Shown piece by piece: positions 10,446 through 22,900 of a stretch of DNA of 64,000 bases. The DNA is from Piliocolobus tephrosceles (lineage: Eukaryota > Chordata > Mammalia > Primates > Cercopithecidae), in contig NC_045443.1 in NCBI RefSeq assembly GCF_002776525.5, positions 35,596,808 to 35,660,807 on the forward strand, written 5' to 3'. The notes beneath the pieces are model-generated. The model was given only the letters and a program-made list of their open reading frames with translations, had not been told where the DNA came from and made no database searches. The position numbers were made by a program, and so were the translations under genes. How positions within the stretch are numbered: the stretch's first letter is position 1; every line of letters begins with the position of its first letter.

Positions 10446-13400
10446 TAGCACTGTCTTTAAGGAACCTGAGAAGGGCTACCTTGGATGACATTGAGGCCTA
10501 GGCTGTTACACGAAACGCCCTCAATTAAAATTGCGAAAAAAACCTTTGTGGCAAACTTCTGTGTGATATGTGAATTCATCTCACAGAGCAACAACTGTGT
10601 CTTCTTAAGCAGTTTCCTAACAGTGTGTTCGTGGAATCTGCAAAGTGATATTTGGGAGCGCATTGAGGCCTATGGTGAAAATGGAAATATCCTCAGATAA
10701 TAACTAGCAAGAAGCTTTCTCAGAAGTTGCTTTCTGATGTGTGAATTCATAACACAGAGATTCACTTTTCCCTTCTTGCAGCAGGTTCCTAACACTGTTG
10801 TCGTGGATTCTGCCAAGTGATATTTGGGAGCTCATTGAGGTCTACGATGAAAAATTAAATATCCTCCGAGAAAAACCGGAATGAAGCTTTCTGAGAAACT
10901 GCTTTGTGATGTGTGCATTCATTTCCAAGTGTTACAGCACTCTTTCATGGAGGAGTCTGCTAGGACTGAGTTTGCGAAAGCTCAGAAGTGATGTCTTGGA
11001 TATCGTTGAATCCCATAGTGAATAATGAAATATCTTCAGAAAAATCTGCAGAGAAGTCTTCTCAGAAACTTCTTTCTTGTGGGTGAATTCAGCTCACAGT
11101 GTTAGATGACAGTTTTCATTCAGAAGCTTGCTAACAGTGTTGTCGCAGTAACTGCAATAAGACACACGGTGGCGCTCCGAGACCACAAATAACCTCAGCT
11201 CAACCAAGAAAGAAGCTTTCTGAGAAACTGCTCTGTGATGTGTGAATTCAACTCACTGAGTTACTCCCGTATTTCGTGGAGCAGTTGGCTAGCCCTGTTT
11301 TTGTGGAATCTGAGAACTGATATTTCGGATCTCTTTGAAGACTATAGGGCCAAAGGAAATATCCTCCGTTGAAAATGAGAAAGAAGATTTTTGAGAAACT
11401 TCAATGTGATCTGTGAATTCATCTCACAGAGTTACACCATTCTCCTCATGAAGCCGTTCGCTAATACTGTTCTCGTGGAATTTGCAAAGTGATATTCGGG
11501 AGCCCAGTGAGGGTTACGGTGAAAAAGGAAATATCCTCAGATAAAAACTGGAAGGAAGCGTTCGGAGAAACTGCATTGTGACCTGTGAATACAACTCACA
11601 GAGTTACACTTTCCTTTTCGTGGATCCGTTTGCTAACACTCTTTCCTTGCAATCTGCATTGGGATATTTCTTAGCGCAATGAAGCTGACGCAGACAAAGG
11701 AAATATCCTCAAATAAAAACTAGAAAGTAGCTTTCTGAGAAACTTCTTTGTGACATGTGAATTCATCTCACCGAGTCTTCACGAAGCAGTTTGCTAACAC
11801 TATTGTTGTGGAATCTGACAAGTAATATTTGAGAGATCATAGAGGGCTATGCTGAAAAGGGAAGTATCCTCAGATAAAGACTGGAAAGAAGCATTCTGAG
11901 AAACTGCTTTATGATGTGTGAATGCAACTCACACAGTTACACTTTTCTCTTCAGAGACCAGTTTGCTAACACAGTTTACTTGAAATCCGCAATTGGGTAT
12001 TTCTGAGCGCAATGAGTCTTACGGCGACAAAGAAAATATCCTCAGACAAAAACTAGAAAGAAGCTTTCTTAGAAACTTCTTCGTGATGTGTGAATTCATC
12101 TCACAGAATTACACTTACGTTTCATGGAGCAGTCGATTAACACTGTATTTGAGGAACCTGAGAAGGGCTACCTTGGATGGCATTGAGGCCTAGGCCGTTG
12201 CAGGAAATATCCCCAATTAAAAACGTGAAAGAGGCTTTGTAGCAGACTTCTTTGTGATATGTGAATTCATCACACAGAGTAACAAATTAGTCTTCATGAA
12301 GCAGTTTGCTAACAGTGGTTTCGTGGAATCTGCAAAGTGATATTTGGGAGCGCATTGAAGCTTATGGTGAAAACGAAAATATCCTCAGATAATAACTAGC
12401 AAGAAGCTTTCTCAGAAGTTGCTTTCTGATGTGTGAATTCATAACACAGAGATTCACTTTTCCCTTCTTGCAGCAGGTTCCTAACACTGTTGTAGTGGAT
12501 TCTGCCAAGTGATATTTGGGAGCTCATTGAGGGCTATGGGGAAAAAGGAAATATCCTCCGAGAAAAACCAGAATGAAGCTTTCTGAGAAACTGCTTTGTG
12601 ATTTGTGCATTCATTTCATAGTGCTACAGCACTCTTTCATGGAGGAGTCTGCTATCACTGACTTTGCGATAGCTCAGAAGTGATGTCTTGGATATCGTTG
12701 AATCCCATAGTGAATAATGAAATATCTTCAGAGAAATCTGCAGAGAAGCCTTCTCAGAAACTTCTTTGTTGTGGGTGAATTCAGCTCAGTTTTTTATGAC
12801 GGTTTTCATTCAGAAGCTTGCTAACAGTGTTGTCGCAGAAACTGCAATAAGACCCTCGGAGGCGCTCCGAGACCACAAATAACCTCAGCTCAAGCAAGAA
12901 AGAAGCTTTCTGAGAAACTGCTCTGTGATGTGTGAATTCAACTCACTGAGTTACTGTTGTATTTCATGGAGCCGTTGGCTAGCCCTGTTTTGTGGAATCT
13001 GAGAACTGATATTTCGGATCCCTTTGAAGACTATAGGTCCAAAGGAAATATCCTCCGTTGCAAATGAGAAAGAAGCTTTCTGAGAAATGTCAGTATGATC
13101 TGTGAATTCATCTCACAGAGTTACACCTTTCTCCTCATAAAGCCGTTCGCTAAGACTGTTCTCGTGGAATTTGCAAAGTGATATTTGGGAGCCAAGTGAG
13201 AATTATGGTGAAAAAGGAAATATCCTCAGATAAAAACTGGAAGGAAGCGTTCGGAGAAACTGCATTGCGACCTGTGTATATAACTCACAGAGTTACACTT
13301 TCCTTTTCGTTGATCCGTTTCCTGACACTCTTTTCTTGCAGTCTGCATTGGGATATTTCTTAGCACAATGAAGCTGACGGAGACAAAGGAAATATCCTCA

Positions 13401-16400
13401 AATAAACACTAGAAAGTAGCTTTCTGAGAAACCTCTTTGTGACATGTGAATTCTTCACACCAAGTTACAACTTTATCTTCACGAAGCAGTTTGCTAACAC
13501 TGTTGTTGTGGAATCTGCCAAGTGATATTTGGGAGCTCATTGAGGGCTATGGTGAAAAAGGAAATCTCCTCTGATAAAAACTGAAAAAAAAAAAAACGTT
13601 CTGGGAAACTGCATTATGATGTGTGAATGCAACTCACAGAGTTCCACTTTTATTTCAGAGATCAGGTTGATAACACAGTTTTCTTGAAATCTGCAATTGG
13701 ATACTTCTGAGTGCAATGAGGTTTATGGCGACAAAGGAAATATCCTCAGACAAAAACTAGAAAGAAGCTTTCTTAGAAACTTCTTCGTGATGTGTGAATT
13801 CATCTCACAGAGTTACACTTACGTTTCATGGAGCAGTCGATTAACACTGTCTTTGAGGAACCTAAGAAGAGCTACGTTGAATCGCATTGAATCCTAGGAC
13901 GTTACAGGAAATATCCCCAATTAAAAACGTGAAAGAGGTTTTGTGGCAGACTTCTTTGTAATATGTGAATTCATCTCGCAGAGTAACAACTTAGTCTTTA
14001 TGAAGCAGTTTGCTAACAGCGTTTTCGTGGAATCTGCAAAGTGATATTTGGGAGCGCATTGAGGCCTATGGTGAAAAGAGAAATATCCTCAGATAATAAC
14101 TAGAACGAAGCTTTCTCAGAAGTTGCTTTCTGATGTGTGAATTCATAACACAGAGATTCACTTTTCCCTTCTTGCAGTAGTTTCCTAACACTGCTGTCGT
14201 GGATTCTGCCAAGTGATATTTATGAGCTCATTGAGGGCTATGGTGAAAAATTAAATATCCTCCGAGAAAAACCGGAATGAAGCTTTCTGAGAAACTGCTT
14301 TGTGATGTGTGCATTCATTTCAAAGTGTTACGGCACTCTTTCATGGAGGAGTCTGCTAGCACGGACTTTGCGGAAGCTCAGAAGTGATGTCTTGGATATC
14401 GTTGAATACAGTAGTGATTAATGAAATATCTTCAGAGAAATCTGCAGAGAAGTCTTCTCAGAAACTTCTTTCTTTGTGGTTGAATTCAGCTCACTGTTTT
14501 AGATGATTGTTTTCATTCAGAAGCTTGCTAACAGTATTTTCGCAGAAACTGCAATAAGACACACGGGGGTGCTCCGAGACCACAAATAACCTCAGCTCAA
14601 ACAAGAAAGAAGCTTTCTGAGAAACTGCTCTGTGATGTGTGAATTCAACTCCCTGAGTTACTCTTGTATTTCGTGGAGCCGTTGGCTGGCCCACTTTTTT
14701 TGGCATCTGAGAACCGATATTTCGGATCCCTTTGAAGACTATAGGGCCAAAGGAAATATCTTCCGTTGAAAATGAGAAAGAATTTTTCTGAGAAAATTCA
14801 ATGTGATCTGTGAATTCATCTCACAGAGTTACACCTTTCTCCTCATGAATCGTTCGCTAAGACTGTTCTCGTGGAATTTGCAAAGTTATATTTCGGAGCC
14901 CAGTGAGAGTTACGGTGAAAAAGGAATTATCCTCAGATAAATCTTGAAGGAAGTGTCCGGAGAAACTGCATTGTGACTTGTGAATACAACTCACAGAGTT
15001 ACACTTTCCTTTTCGTTGATCCGTTTGCCTACACTCTTTTCTTGCAATCTGCATTTTGATATTTCTTAGCACAATGAAGCTGATGGAGACAAAGGATTTA
15101 TCCTCAAATAAACACTAGAAAGTAGCTTTCTGAGAAACCTCCTTGTGACACGTCAATTCTTCTCACCGAGTTCCAACTTTATCTTCGCGAAGCAGTTTGA
15201 TAACACTGTTGTCGTGGAATCTACCAAGTGATAATTAGGGGCTCATTGAGGACTATGGGGAAAAAGGAAATCTCCTCTGATAAACACTGGAAAAAGACGT
15301 TATGGGAAACTGCATTATGAGGTTTGAATGCAACTCACAGTGTTACACTTTTATTTCAGAGATCAGGTTGCTAACACAGTTTTCTTGAAATCTGCAATTG
15401 GATGCTTCTGAGCGCAATGAGGCTTACGCTGACAAAGGAAATATCATCAGACAAAAACTAGAAAGAAGCTTTCTTAGAAACTTCTTCGTGATGTGTGAAT
15501 TCATCTCACAGAGTTACACTTACGTTTCATGGAGCAGTCGATTAACACTGTCTTTGAGGAACCTGAAAAGGGCTACCTGGGTCGCATTGAGGCCTAGGCC
15601 GTTACAGGAAATATCCACAATTAAAAACGTGAAAGAGGCTCTGTGGCAGACCTCTTTGTGATATGTGAATTCATCTCACAGAGTAACAACTTAATCTTCA
15701 TGAAGCAGTTTGCTAACAGCGTTTTCGTGGAATCTGCAAAGTGATATTTGGGAGCGCATTGAAGCCTATGGTGAAAACGGAAATATCCTCACATAATAAC
15801 AAGCAAGAAGCTTTCTCAGAAGTTGCTTTCTGATGTGTGAATTCATAACACAGAGATTCACTATTCCCTTCTTGCAGGAGTTTCCTAAAACTGTTGTTGT
15901 GGATTCTGCCAAGTGATATTTGGGAGCTCATTGAGGGCTATGGTGAAAAAGGAAATATCCTCCGAGAAAAACCGGAATGAAGCTTTCTGAGAAACTGCTT
16001 TGTGATGTGTGCATTCATTTCAAAGTGTTACAGCACTCTTTCATGGAGGAGTCTGCTAGCACTGCCGTTGCGGAAGCTCAGAAGTGGATGTCATGGATAT
16101 CGTTGAATCCCATAGTGAATAATGAAATATCTTCAGAGAAATCTGCAGAGAAGCCTTCTCAGAAACTTCTTTGTTGTGAGTGAATTCAGCTCACAGTGTT
16201 AGATGACGGTTTTCATTCAGAAGCTTGCTAACTGTGTTTTCGCAGAAAGTGGAATAAGACACACGGTGGAGCTACAAGACCACAAATAACCTCAGCTCAA
16301 ACAAGAAAGAAGATTTCTGAGAAACTGCTCTATGATGTGTGAATTCAACTCACTGAGTTACTCCTGTATTTGGTGGAGCAGTTGGCTAGCCCTGTTTTTG

Positions 16401-17763
16401 TGGAATCTGAGAACTGATATTTCGGATCCCTTTGAACACTATAGGGCCAAAGCAAATATTCTCCGTTGAAAATGAGAAAGAAGCTTTCTGAGAAACTTCA
16501 ACTTGATCTGTGAATTCATCTCACAGAGTTACACCTTTCTCCTCATGAAGCCATTCGCTAATACTGTTCTCGTGGAATTTGCAAAGTGATATTTGGGAGC
16601 CCAGTGAGGGTTATGGTGAAAAAGAAAATATCCTCAGATAAAAACTGGAAGGAAGCGTTCGGAGACACTGCATTGTGACCTCTGAATACAACTCACAGGG
16701 TTAAATTTTCCTTTTCATTGATCCGTTTGCTAACACTCTTTCCTTGCAATCTGCATTGGGATATTTCTTACCGCAATGAAGCTGAGGGAGACAAAGGAAA
16801 TATCCTCAAATAAACACCAGGAAGTAGCTTTCTGAGAAACCTCTTTGTGACATGTGAATTCTTCTCACCGAGTTACAACTTAATCTTCATGAAGCTGTTT
16901 GCTAACACTGTGGTCATGGAATCTGCCAAGTGATATTTGGAAGCTCATTGAGGGCTACGGTGAGAAAGGAAACATTCTCAGTAAAAAACTGAAAAAAAAA
17001 AAGTTCTGGGAAACTGCACTATGACGTGTGAATGCAACTCACAGAGCTACATTTTTATTTCAGAGATCAGGTTGCTAACACAGTTTTCTGGAAATCTGCA
17101 TTTGGATACTTCTGAGCACAATGAGGCTTAGGGCGACAAAGAAAATATCCTCAGACAAAAACTAGAAAGAAGCTTTCTTAGAAACTACTCCGTGATGTGT
17201 GAATTCATCTCACAGAGTTATACTTACTTTTCACGGAGCAGTCGATTAACACTGTCTTTGAGGAACCTGAGAAGGGCTACCTGGGTCGCATTGAGGCCTA
17301 GGCCGTTACAGGAAATATCGCCAATTAAAAACATGAAAGAGGCTTTGTAGCACTCTTCTTTGTGATATGTGAATTCATCCCACAGAGTAACAACTTAGTC
17401 TTCATGAAGCAGTTTGCTAACAGCGTTTTCGTGGAATCTGCAAAGTGATATTTGGAAGCGCTTTGAGGCCTATGGTGAAAACGGAAATATCCTCAGATAA
17501 TAACTAGAAAGAAGGTTTCTCAGAAGTTGCTTTCTGATGTGTGAATTCATAACACAGAGATTCACTTTTCCCTTCTTGCAGGAGTTTCCTAACACTGTTG
17601 TCGTGGATTCTGCCAAGTGATATTTGGGAGCTCATTGAGGGCTATGGTGAAAAAGGAAATATCCTCCGAGAAAAACCGGAATGAAGCTTTCTGAGAAACT
17701 GCTTTGTGATGTGTGCATTCCTTTCAAAGTGTTACACCACTATTTCATGGAGGAGTCTCCTGG
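10445..17763 (+). repeat. Alpha satellite 10-mer higher-order array, first part
   Basis: Anchors at 10445, 12137, 13851, 15542 and 17246 give unit lengths of 1692, 1714, 1691 and 1704 bp. Each unit has ten monomers. Diagnostic phrases: m1 GGCCTAGGCCGTTACAGGAA, m2 CATAACACAGAGATTCAC, m3 GAGAAAAACCGGAATGAAG, m4 CATAGTGAATAATGAAAT, m5 GCGCTCCGAGACCACAAATA, m6 ATTTCGGATCCCTTTGAAG, m7 GGAAGGAAGCGTTCGGAG, m8 ATTTCTTAGCGCAATGAAGC, m9 CTCTTCAGAGATCAG, m10 GATACTTCTGAGCGCAATGA. m5 is short (about 159 bp) and m4 and m5 are the most divergent. The block stops inside an m3 where the provirus is inserted. No gene is seen. Confidence 0.94.
17760..17763 (+). repeat. Left 4-bp target-site duplication of provirus
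   Basis: CTGG next to the LTR edge; the partner at the far side is CTAG (25978-25981), one mismatch. Uninterrupted m3 copies read GTCTGCTAGCACTG at this point, so the pair fits a 4-bp duplication, the size typical of gammaretroviral integration, with later mutation on the left. Confidence 0.7.
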
Positions 17764-17835
17764 TGTTATGCCCAGACCGCTTATTCCCCAGAGAAGACCA
17801 CCAGGGTCCGGAGTCAAAGCCAAGCGGCAAGGATC

Positions 17836-17841
17836 TTTATT
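17836..17841 (-). terminator. Poly(A) signal in 3' LTR
   Basis: AATAAA on the minus strand, about 75 bp downstream of the TATA box and about 70 bp before the LTR end, the expected place for retroviral polyadenylation at the R/U5 border. Confidence 0.75.
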
Positions 17842-17916
17842 ACAGGTTCGAACCTGGAACTTCCTCACTAGTCATGAGACCAGCGGGAAAGTTCCTTAAC
17901 TGGGATCCAGACAGCA

Positions 17917-17923
17917 TTTTTAT
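17917..17923 (-). promoter_or_regulatory. TATA box in 3' LTR
   Basis: TATAAAA on the minus strand, inside GACTATAAAAATGC, at the U3/R border position. The same site is present in the 5' LTR at 25669-25663. Confidence 0.7.
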
Positions 17924-18231
17924 AGTCAGGGTAAACAGGTACAGAGTCATAGGGGATTTTGTACACATCAGACTTAGGATTGGCTGACATTTGAACAAGG
18001 TGATTTGGCTGATTATGATCGGTTCCCGCCATTTCTGGTATTTTGGTTACATTTTGAAACACTGATGACGTTTATCAGGGGCTTGCAGGGTAGGGGTAGG
18101 GTAGGGGTAGGGCTTGTTTTCCCGATCTGCTCACCCGGTCTGTTCTGCTTTCTGGATTCCTGGAATTGTTTGCCTAAGTTAGTTCGGCAGTTGTTTTGCA
18201 GCCCTGGTCCCTGCTGCCCTGGTCCCTTTCA

Positions 18232-18245
18232 TTTCCCCCTCTCAC
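18232..18245 (-). promoter_or_regulatory. Polypurine tract of provirus
   Basis: GTGAGAGGGGGAAA on the minus strand, directly against the TG that opens the 3' LTR. This is the plus-strand primer site for reverse transcription and confirms the provirus orientation. Confidence 0.85.
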
Positions 18246-18280
18246 ATTTAACTGGGAGTCCAATCCTGGACCCTGAGTTA

Positions 18281-19959
18281 TTACAGTGTAGCCTCTTCTT
18301 CAGGGTGGGGAAGAGGTTGGTAATGATTACGGAGGACCATTAATTGGATGGTATCAAATCTTTCTCTAACAAATTGCAGTATTCTATTTACTATACAGGG
18401 GCCTATAGTGAATAGGAGTAATATAGACATCAGGGGGCCTAGAAAGGGAGTTAAAAGAGAAAACATGGAAGAATTCCACCAGTTATTAGCTGCAGAAGTA
18501 AACTGTTGTTTTTTCATATCTAAGCTTAACTTGTGCAGACGTTGGACTCTTTCTTCAACTAACCCTGACTCATTTACATAAAAACAACATTCTTCTTTGA
18601 GGAACATGCATGTACCTCCTTTTTCCTCTGTGAGTAAGTCTATGGCCCTGCGGTTTTGGAGGGTGACCTGTGCTAGTGAGTTAAGTTGCTGCTGGAGGGA
18701 GGCTAGGGACTCAGCGGAATCTTCCATTGCAACAGAAAATTGTTGGAATAACTTGTTATTTTCTGCAATGGAGTTGTATAGGGCTCTCCCTGCCAACCCA
18801 GCTGCGACAATAGAGGTGGTAAGTGATATGCCGGCTACCAGAGGAAGGAATATGGCCCGTTTTGTCTTGAGGGATTGTATATTGTCCCGCATGTTATCCC
18901 ATTCTAGGTATTCTGCAGGGGTTCGTAAGGTTAATTGGGGAACTAGTGTGACAGGGAGGCATAGGAGGGATTTAGTGGCCTGGGTGGAAAGAGTTTTATG
19001 CAGAGTGCCATTGTACCAGAAGAAAGAACCAGGGGGAGCGAACAGGGTAGTGTCAGGAGGGGAAGTCGTGTTGCAGAGAGAGGGGCCGGCATTTGAATAA
19101 CAAAATGAAACTTGTGTCTGTTCGGGGTTTAAGAACAAAGGGACATCTGAGATGGGGGAAGATCCTTGGCTAGAGTTTGTCATTAGAGAGTTTTCGAAGG
19201 GGGCTGGGAGCGGGACGGCCGTCAGGGGTGGTCGTCCTAAGGCAGCGCAGAAGAAGCATGCAGAAAGATTGCCTAAGCCAGTGGCGTTTGCCAAAAGTAG
19301 TCCTTCTCTCAGAAGAGACAGCCAGGAGAAGGGGTGTGAGGAAGTCAAGGCCGAGAGTTGTTTGTTTAACTCAGTTTCCTGTTTTTGGATGTTGGAGTGG
19401 ACAGTATGACTTATCTGGACTAGTGAGTGCCATAGGTATAGGCGGCTGCTAGGCCATGTTGTTCCTGATGTCATATACATGGTCCCTTTCTGTTGGGAGG
19501 TCCAATGGGAGTCCCAGGGATCCCAGATAACCCATGTGTAGCCTGTGACAGTTTTAAAGAAATTATGGGAATTCCATACTTGGCTTGAGAGGGTTTCTGA
19601 GGCCGTGAGAGTCTTGACAGTATGGATTTTGCATGAGCTATAGGGGCAACCGACGTTTTGTTCAACCCATGTGTTTTTACAATAGGGGACTTGTTGGTCA
19701 AAGAGAAAGCAAATAGCTGGGGTGACCTTCCCTGGTTCTGCCTGAAAATCAGTAAAGTTTACATAGATAGGAGAGCTACAACTACGGGGGGACAATCAGC
19801 TGTGGCCAGAAGATGGCCTTGTCCCTGTGTGTGAGCATAGTTGGTCCAATTTTCTGTTAGATAGAAACGCCAAGCGAACGGGGAGGAGACTCTTCCTGAT
19901 GGAGTCTCCCAGAGTAAGGTTAGATGTACAAAGCATAAAAATGCAGGTAAACTAAACAT
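18281..19959 (-). pseudogene. env: Retroviral envelope (env), frameshifted
   Basis: Env is the surface/transmembrane glycoprotein precursor. The start ATG at 19959 overlaps the pol end and opens a hydrophobic leader (MFSLPAFLCFVHLTLLW). The frame breaks in a run of six C (minus strand, 19791-19786); the remaining frame is open for about 500 codons to the TAA at 18283-18281. Visible parts: CFFC (CXXC type) in the surface subunit, several N-X-S/T sites, a furin-like KTKR site, and a transmembrane subunit of about 191 residues from 18856. That subunit has a hydrophobic fusion-peptide-like start, the LQNRRAIDLL region typical of immunosuppressive-domain envs, a CX6CC motif, a membrane anchor near residues 133-156 and a tail containing YQPL. 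The single visible lesion is the homopolymer frameshift near the N terminus, so it is annotated as a pseudogene. Confidence 0.9.
19786..19791 (-). other. Homopolymer frameshift site in env
   Basis: Six consecutive C on the minus strand. The N-terminal env frame (from 19959) ends shortly downstream at 19759, while the frame carrying the rest of env is already open here. A one-base length change in this run is the simplest explanation; a sequencing or assembly error is also possible. Confidence 0.7.
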
Positions 19960-22900
19960 GGTTACAGGGGTTGCGGCACAGGGTTAGTTTTAGGGGATTA
20001 TTCTTAGCTTTGTCCACAGTCCACGTGGTCGGTGCCTCCGTCACTGCCGTGATCGGTCTGAGAAGATCGGAGGTCGGGTCCACTGGTTTGACGTGGGTGT
20101 GGTGGATCCACGACTCGATGCCTTCCACTTTTAGGGCGGTGGGTGTAGTTAGGAGTACCTGGAGTGGTCCTTTTCACCTGGGTTCTAAGGTCTCTTGTCT
20201 GTGCCACTTAACCAGGACCCAGTCTGCTGGCTGGTAGGGATGGGGTGTCGGAGGGGGGCCGGTCTCATATAGTTCCTTCAGCTTGGGCCAGATTTCCTGA
20301 TGAATTTTCTGTAAAGCTTGTAGGGAGAAGAAGAGTTCAGAGACATTTTCTGTTTCAGATTTGAGCAGACCACCTTTCAGGCTGGGAACCACGGGTGGAG
20401 GTCTGCCATACATGATTTCATAAGGGGTAAGGCCTAGTCTGTAAGGGGTGTTACGGACCCGGAACAGAGCGTAGGGGAGAAGGACCATCCAATTAGCGCC
20501 AGTCTCCATAGTCAATTTAGTTAAGGTCTCCTTTAAGGTCCAATTCATTCTTTCTACCTGTCCTGGGCTTTGTAAGCACAATGTAATTTCCAATCTGCCC
20601 CAAGAATGGAGGCTAAGTCCTGACTTACCTTGGCAACGAAAGCCTGTCCATTATCTGACCCTATCTGGATGGGAAATCCATACCTGGGGAGAATTTCTTC
20701 TAAAATTTTCTTTGTTACCACCTGAGCGGTTTCTCTCTTGGTTGGGAACGCTTCAGTCCATCCTGAAAAAGTATCTACAAAAACAAGTAAGTACCGATAC
20801 CCATATTTCCCTGGCTTTATCTCAGTAAAATCTACTTCCCAGTAGATACCGGGCCTGGTTCCCCTGAGCCTTGTTCCTGTTGTAGCCTGTGATTGAGGGT
20901 AGGCGTTATTCAGCTGGCAGACTTTGCAATTGGTCACGATGCTGCTGGCCATCTCGGCTGTATGTCTAATCTTGAGCTTGGAGCGTCTGATCAAGTTTAT
21001 CATCCGCTGGGCACCCAGGTGGGTGGTTCAGTGGATGTGTTCTAACACTTGTTGTCCTAATTTTTCTGGCAGGATGGTTTGGTCATTAGTATCAGTCCAC
21101 CACCCATTCTGGATCTGTTTCAGGGGAAGTTTGTCGATCCACTGGAGATCTTGTTCTGAATAATCAGGGAGATATGGCAGGTCCCAGGGGCCCGGATCAG
21201 GGAGCTGGAGTGCAAGGAGTTGACTGGGAGCCTTTGCCACACTCTTTGCGGTTTGGTCTGCTAGGAAGTTGCCTTGAGCAATTGGAGTGGTCGGTTTCTG
21301 ATGCCCTGGGCAATGTACGATAGCCAATTTCTTTGGTTTCCACAAAGCAGTTAATAGAGCTAGGATCTCTTGTTTGTTTTTTATTTCTTTTCCTTCAGCT
21401 GTTAATAGTCCCCTCTCTCTGTAGATGGCCCCATGTATGTGCGCGGTGGCGAAAGCATAGCGGCTATCCGTATATACTGTTAGTTTTTTCTCTGCCCCTA
21501 GGGTGAGGGCCTGGGTGAGTGCTATCAGTTCGGCTCTTTGGGCCTATGTCCCTGGAGGCAAGGGTTCCGCCCAGATTACCTCAGTCTCTGACGTTACAGC
21601 TGCTCCTGCATACCGCTGGCCTTGGTGGATGAAGCTGCTGCCATCAGTGAACCAGATGAGTTCTGCGTCGGGGAGCGGACGATCTTGCAGGTCCTCCCGC
21701 ACCCCATGCACCTGAGCCAGTATCTCAGTGCACTCATGGAACGGGGTTTCCAAGTCTGGATTTGGCAGCAGTGAAGCAGGGTTTAAAGATGTTGGGGACA
21801 GAAAAGTTATTCTGAGGGGGTTTAACAGCAGTCCTTGACAGTGGGTGAGCCGGGCGTTACTTATCCATCGGTCCAGCGGCTGCTGGAGGATGCCTTCAAT
21901 GGCATGTGGGGTTGTAACGCGCAACTCTTGCCCCATGGTAAGTTTGTCAGCGTCTTGAACCATTAGGGCGGTTGCCGCGATTATCCAGAGACAGGGTGGC
22001 CAGCCAGCGGCCACTGGATCCAACTTCTTTGACAGGTAGGCGACTGGTCTCTGCCAGGGGCCTAGATACTGAGTTAACACAGCTTTTGCAATGCCCTTAC
22101 TTTCATCTACGTATAGGTGGAAGGGCTTGGAAACATCAGGGAGTCCTAGCGCGGGGGTTGATAACAGAGCAGTTTTTATCTGCTGGAAGGCCAGCTCAGC
22201 CTCTTCCGTCCAATTGAAGGGCTGCTGTTCTTTTGTTGCCTGGTATAGGGGCTTGGCTAACTCCGCAAACCCGGGTATCCATAACCTACAGAACCCTGTT
22301 GACCCCAAGAATTCTCTTAATTGTCGTGCCGATTGGGGTCTAGGGATGCATAGGACTGTCTCTTTCTGGGCTCTGGTTAACCAGCGTTGCCCCCCTTTTA
22401 ATAGGTACCCCAGATATGTTACATCCGACTTGCAGATCTGAGCCTTTGTTGCTGAGCCTCGGTAGCCTAGCTCCCCCAGAGTCTTCAAGAGGTCTTCAGT
22501 CCCATGAACACAAGTTTCCGGGGACCTGGCCGCTATTAAGAGATCATCAACATACTGCAAAAGAGTTATTTCAGGGTGTTGCCACCGGTACTCACCCAGA
22601 TCTTCATGAAGGGCTTCATTGAACAGAGTTGGCGAGTTCTTGAACCCTTGTGGCAGCCTGGTCCATGTCAGCTGACCATTGATGACCCTCTCAGGATCCG
22701 TCTATTCAAATGCAAAGAGTTCTTGACTTTGGGGGGCCAGAGGTAGGCTGAAGAAAGAATCTTTTAAATCAAGGATGTTGTACCACTGTTTTTCTGGATG
22801 CAAGGCACTCAGGAGAGTGTATGGATTAGGCACAGTGGGGTGTATATCCATGACCCTTTTGTTAACTTCTCTTAGATCCTGCACTGGCCTATAATCCGTG

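Larger units (their letters stand above)
17764..18231 (-). repeat. 3' LTR of provirus
   Basis: 468 bp, minus strand, beginning TGAAAGGGACC (at 18231) and ending GGGCATAACA (at 17764). It contains a TATA box (17923-17917), AATAAA (17841-17836) and, in U3, a short tandem CCCTACCC-type repeat near 18088-18115. Aligned by eye with the 5' LTR it shows about 17 substitutions and one 1-base indel, close to 3.6% divergence. Confidence 0.95.

Noticed and set aside
18088..18115. Telomere-like GGGTAGGGGTAGGG repeat
   Set aside because: It is part of both LTRs (also near 25835) and lacks the TTAGGG unit; a short LTR tandem repeat explains it.
18281..19959. A co-opted (syncytin-like) host envelope gene
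   Set aside because: The reading frame is broken near the N terminus and the provirus is in satellite heterochromatin; nothing here points to selection on it.
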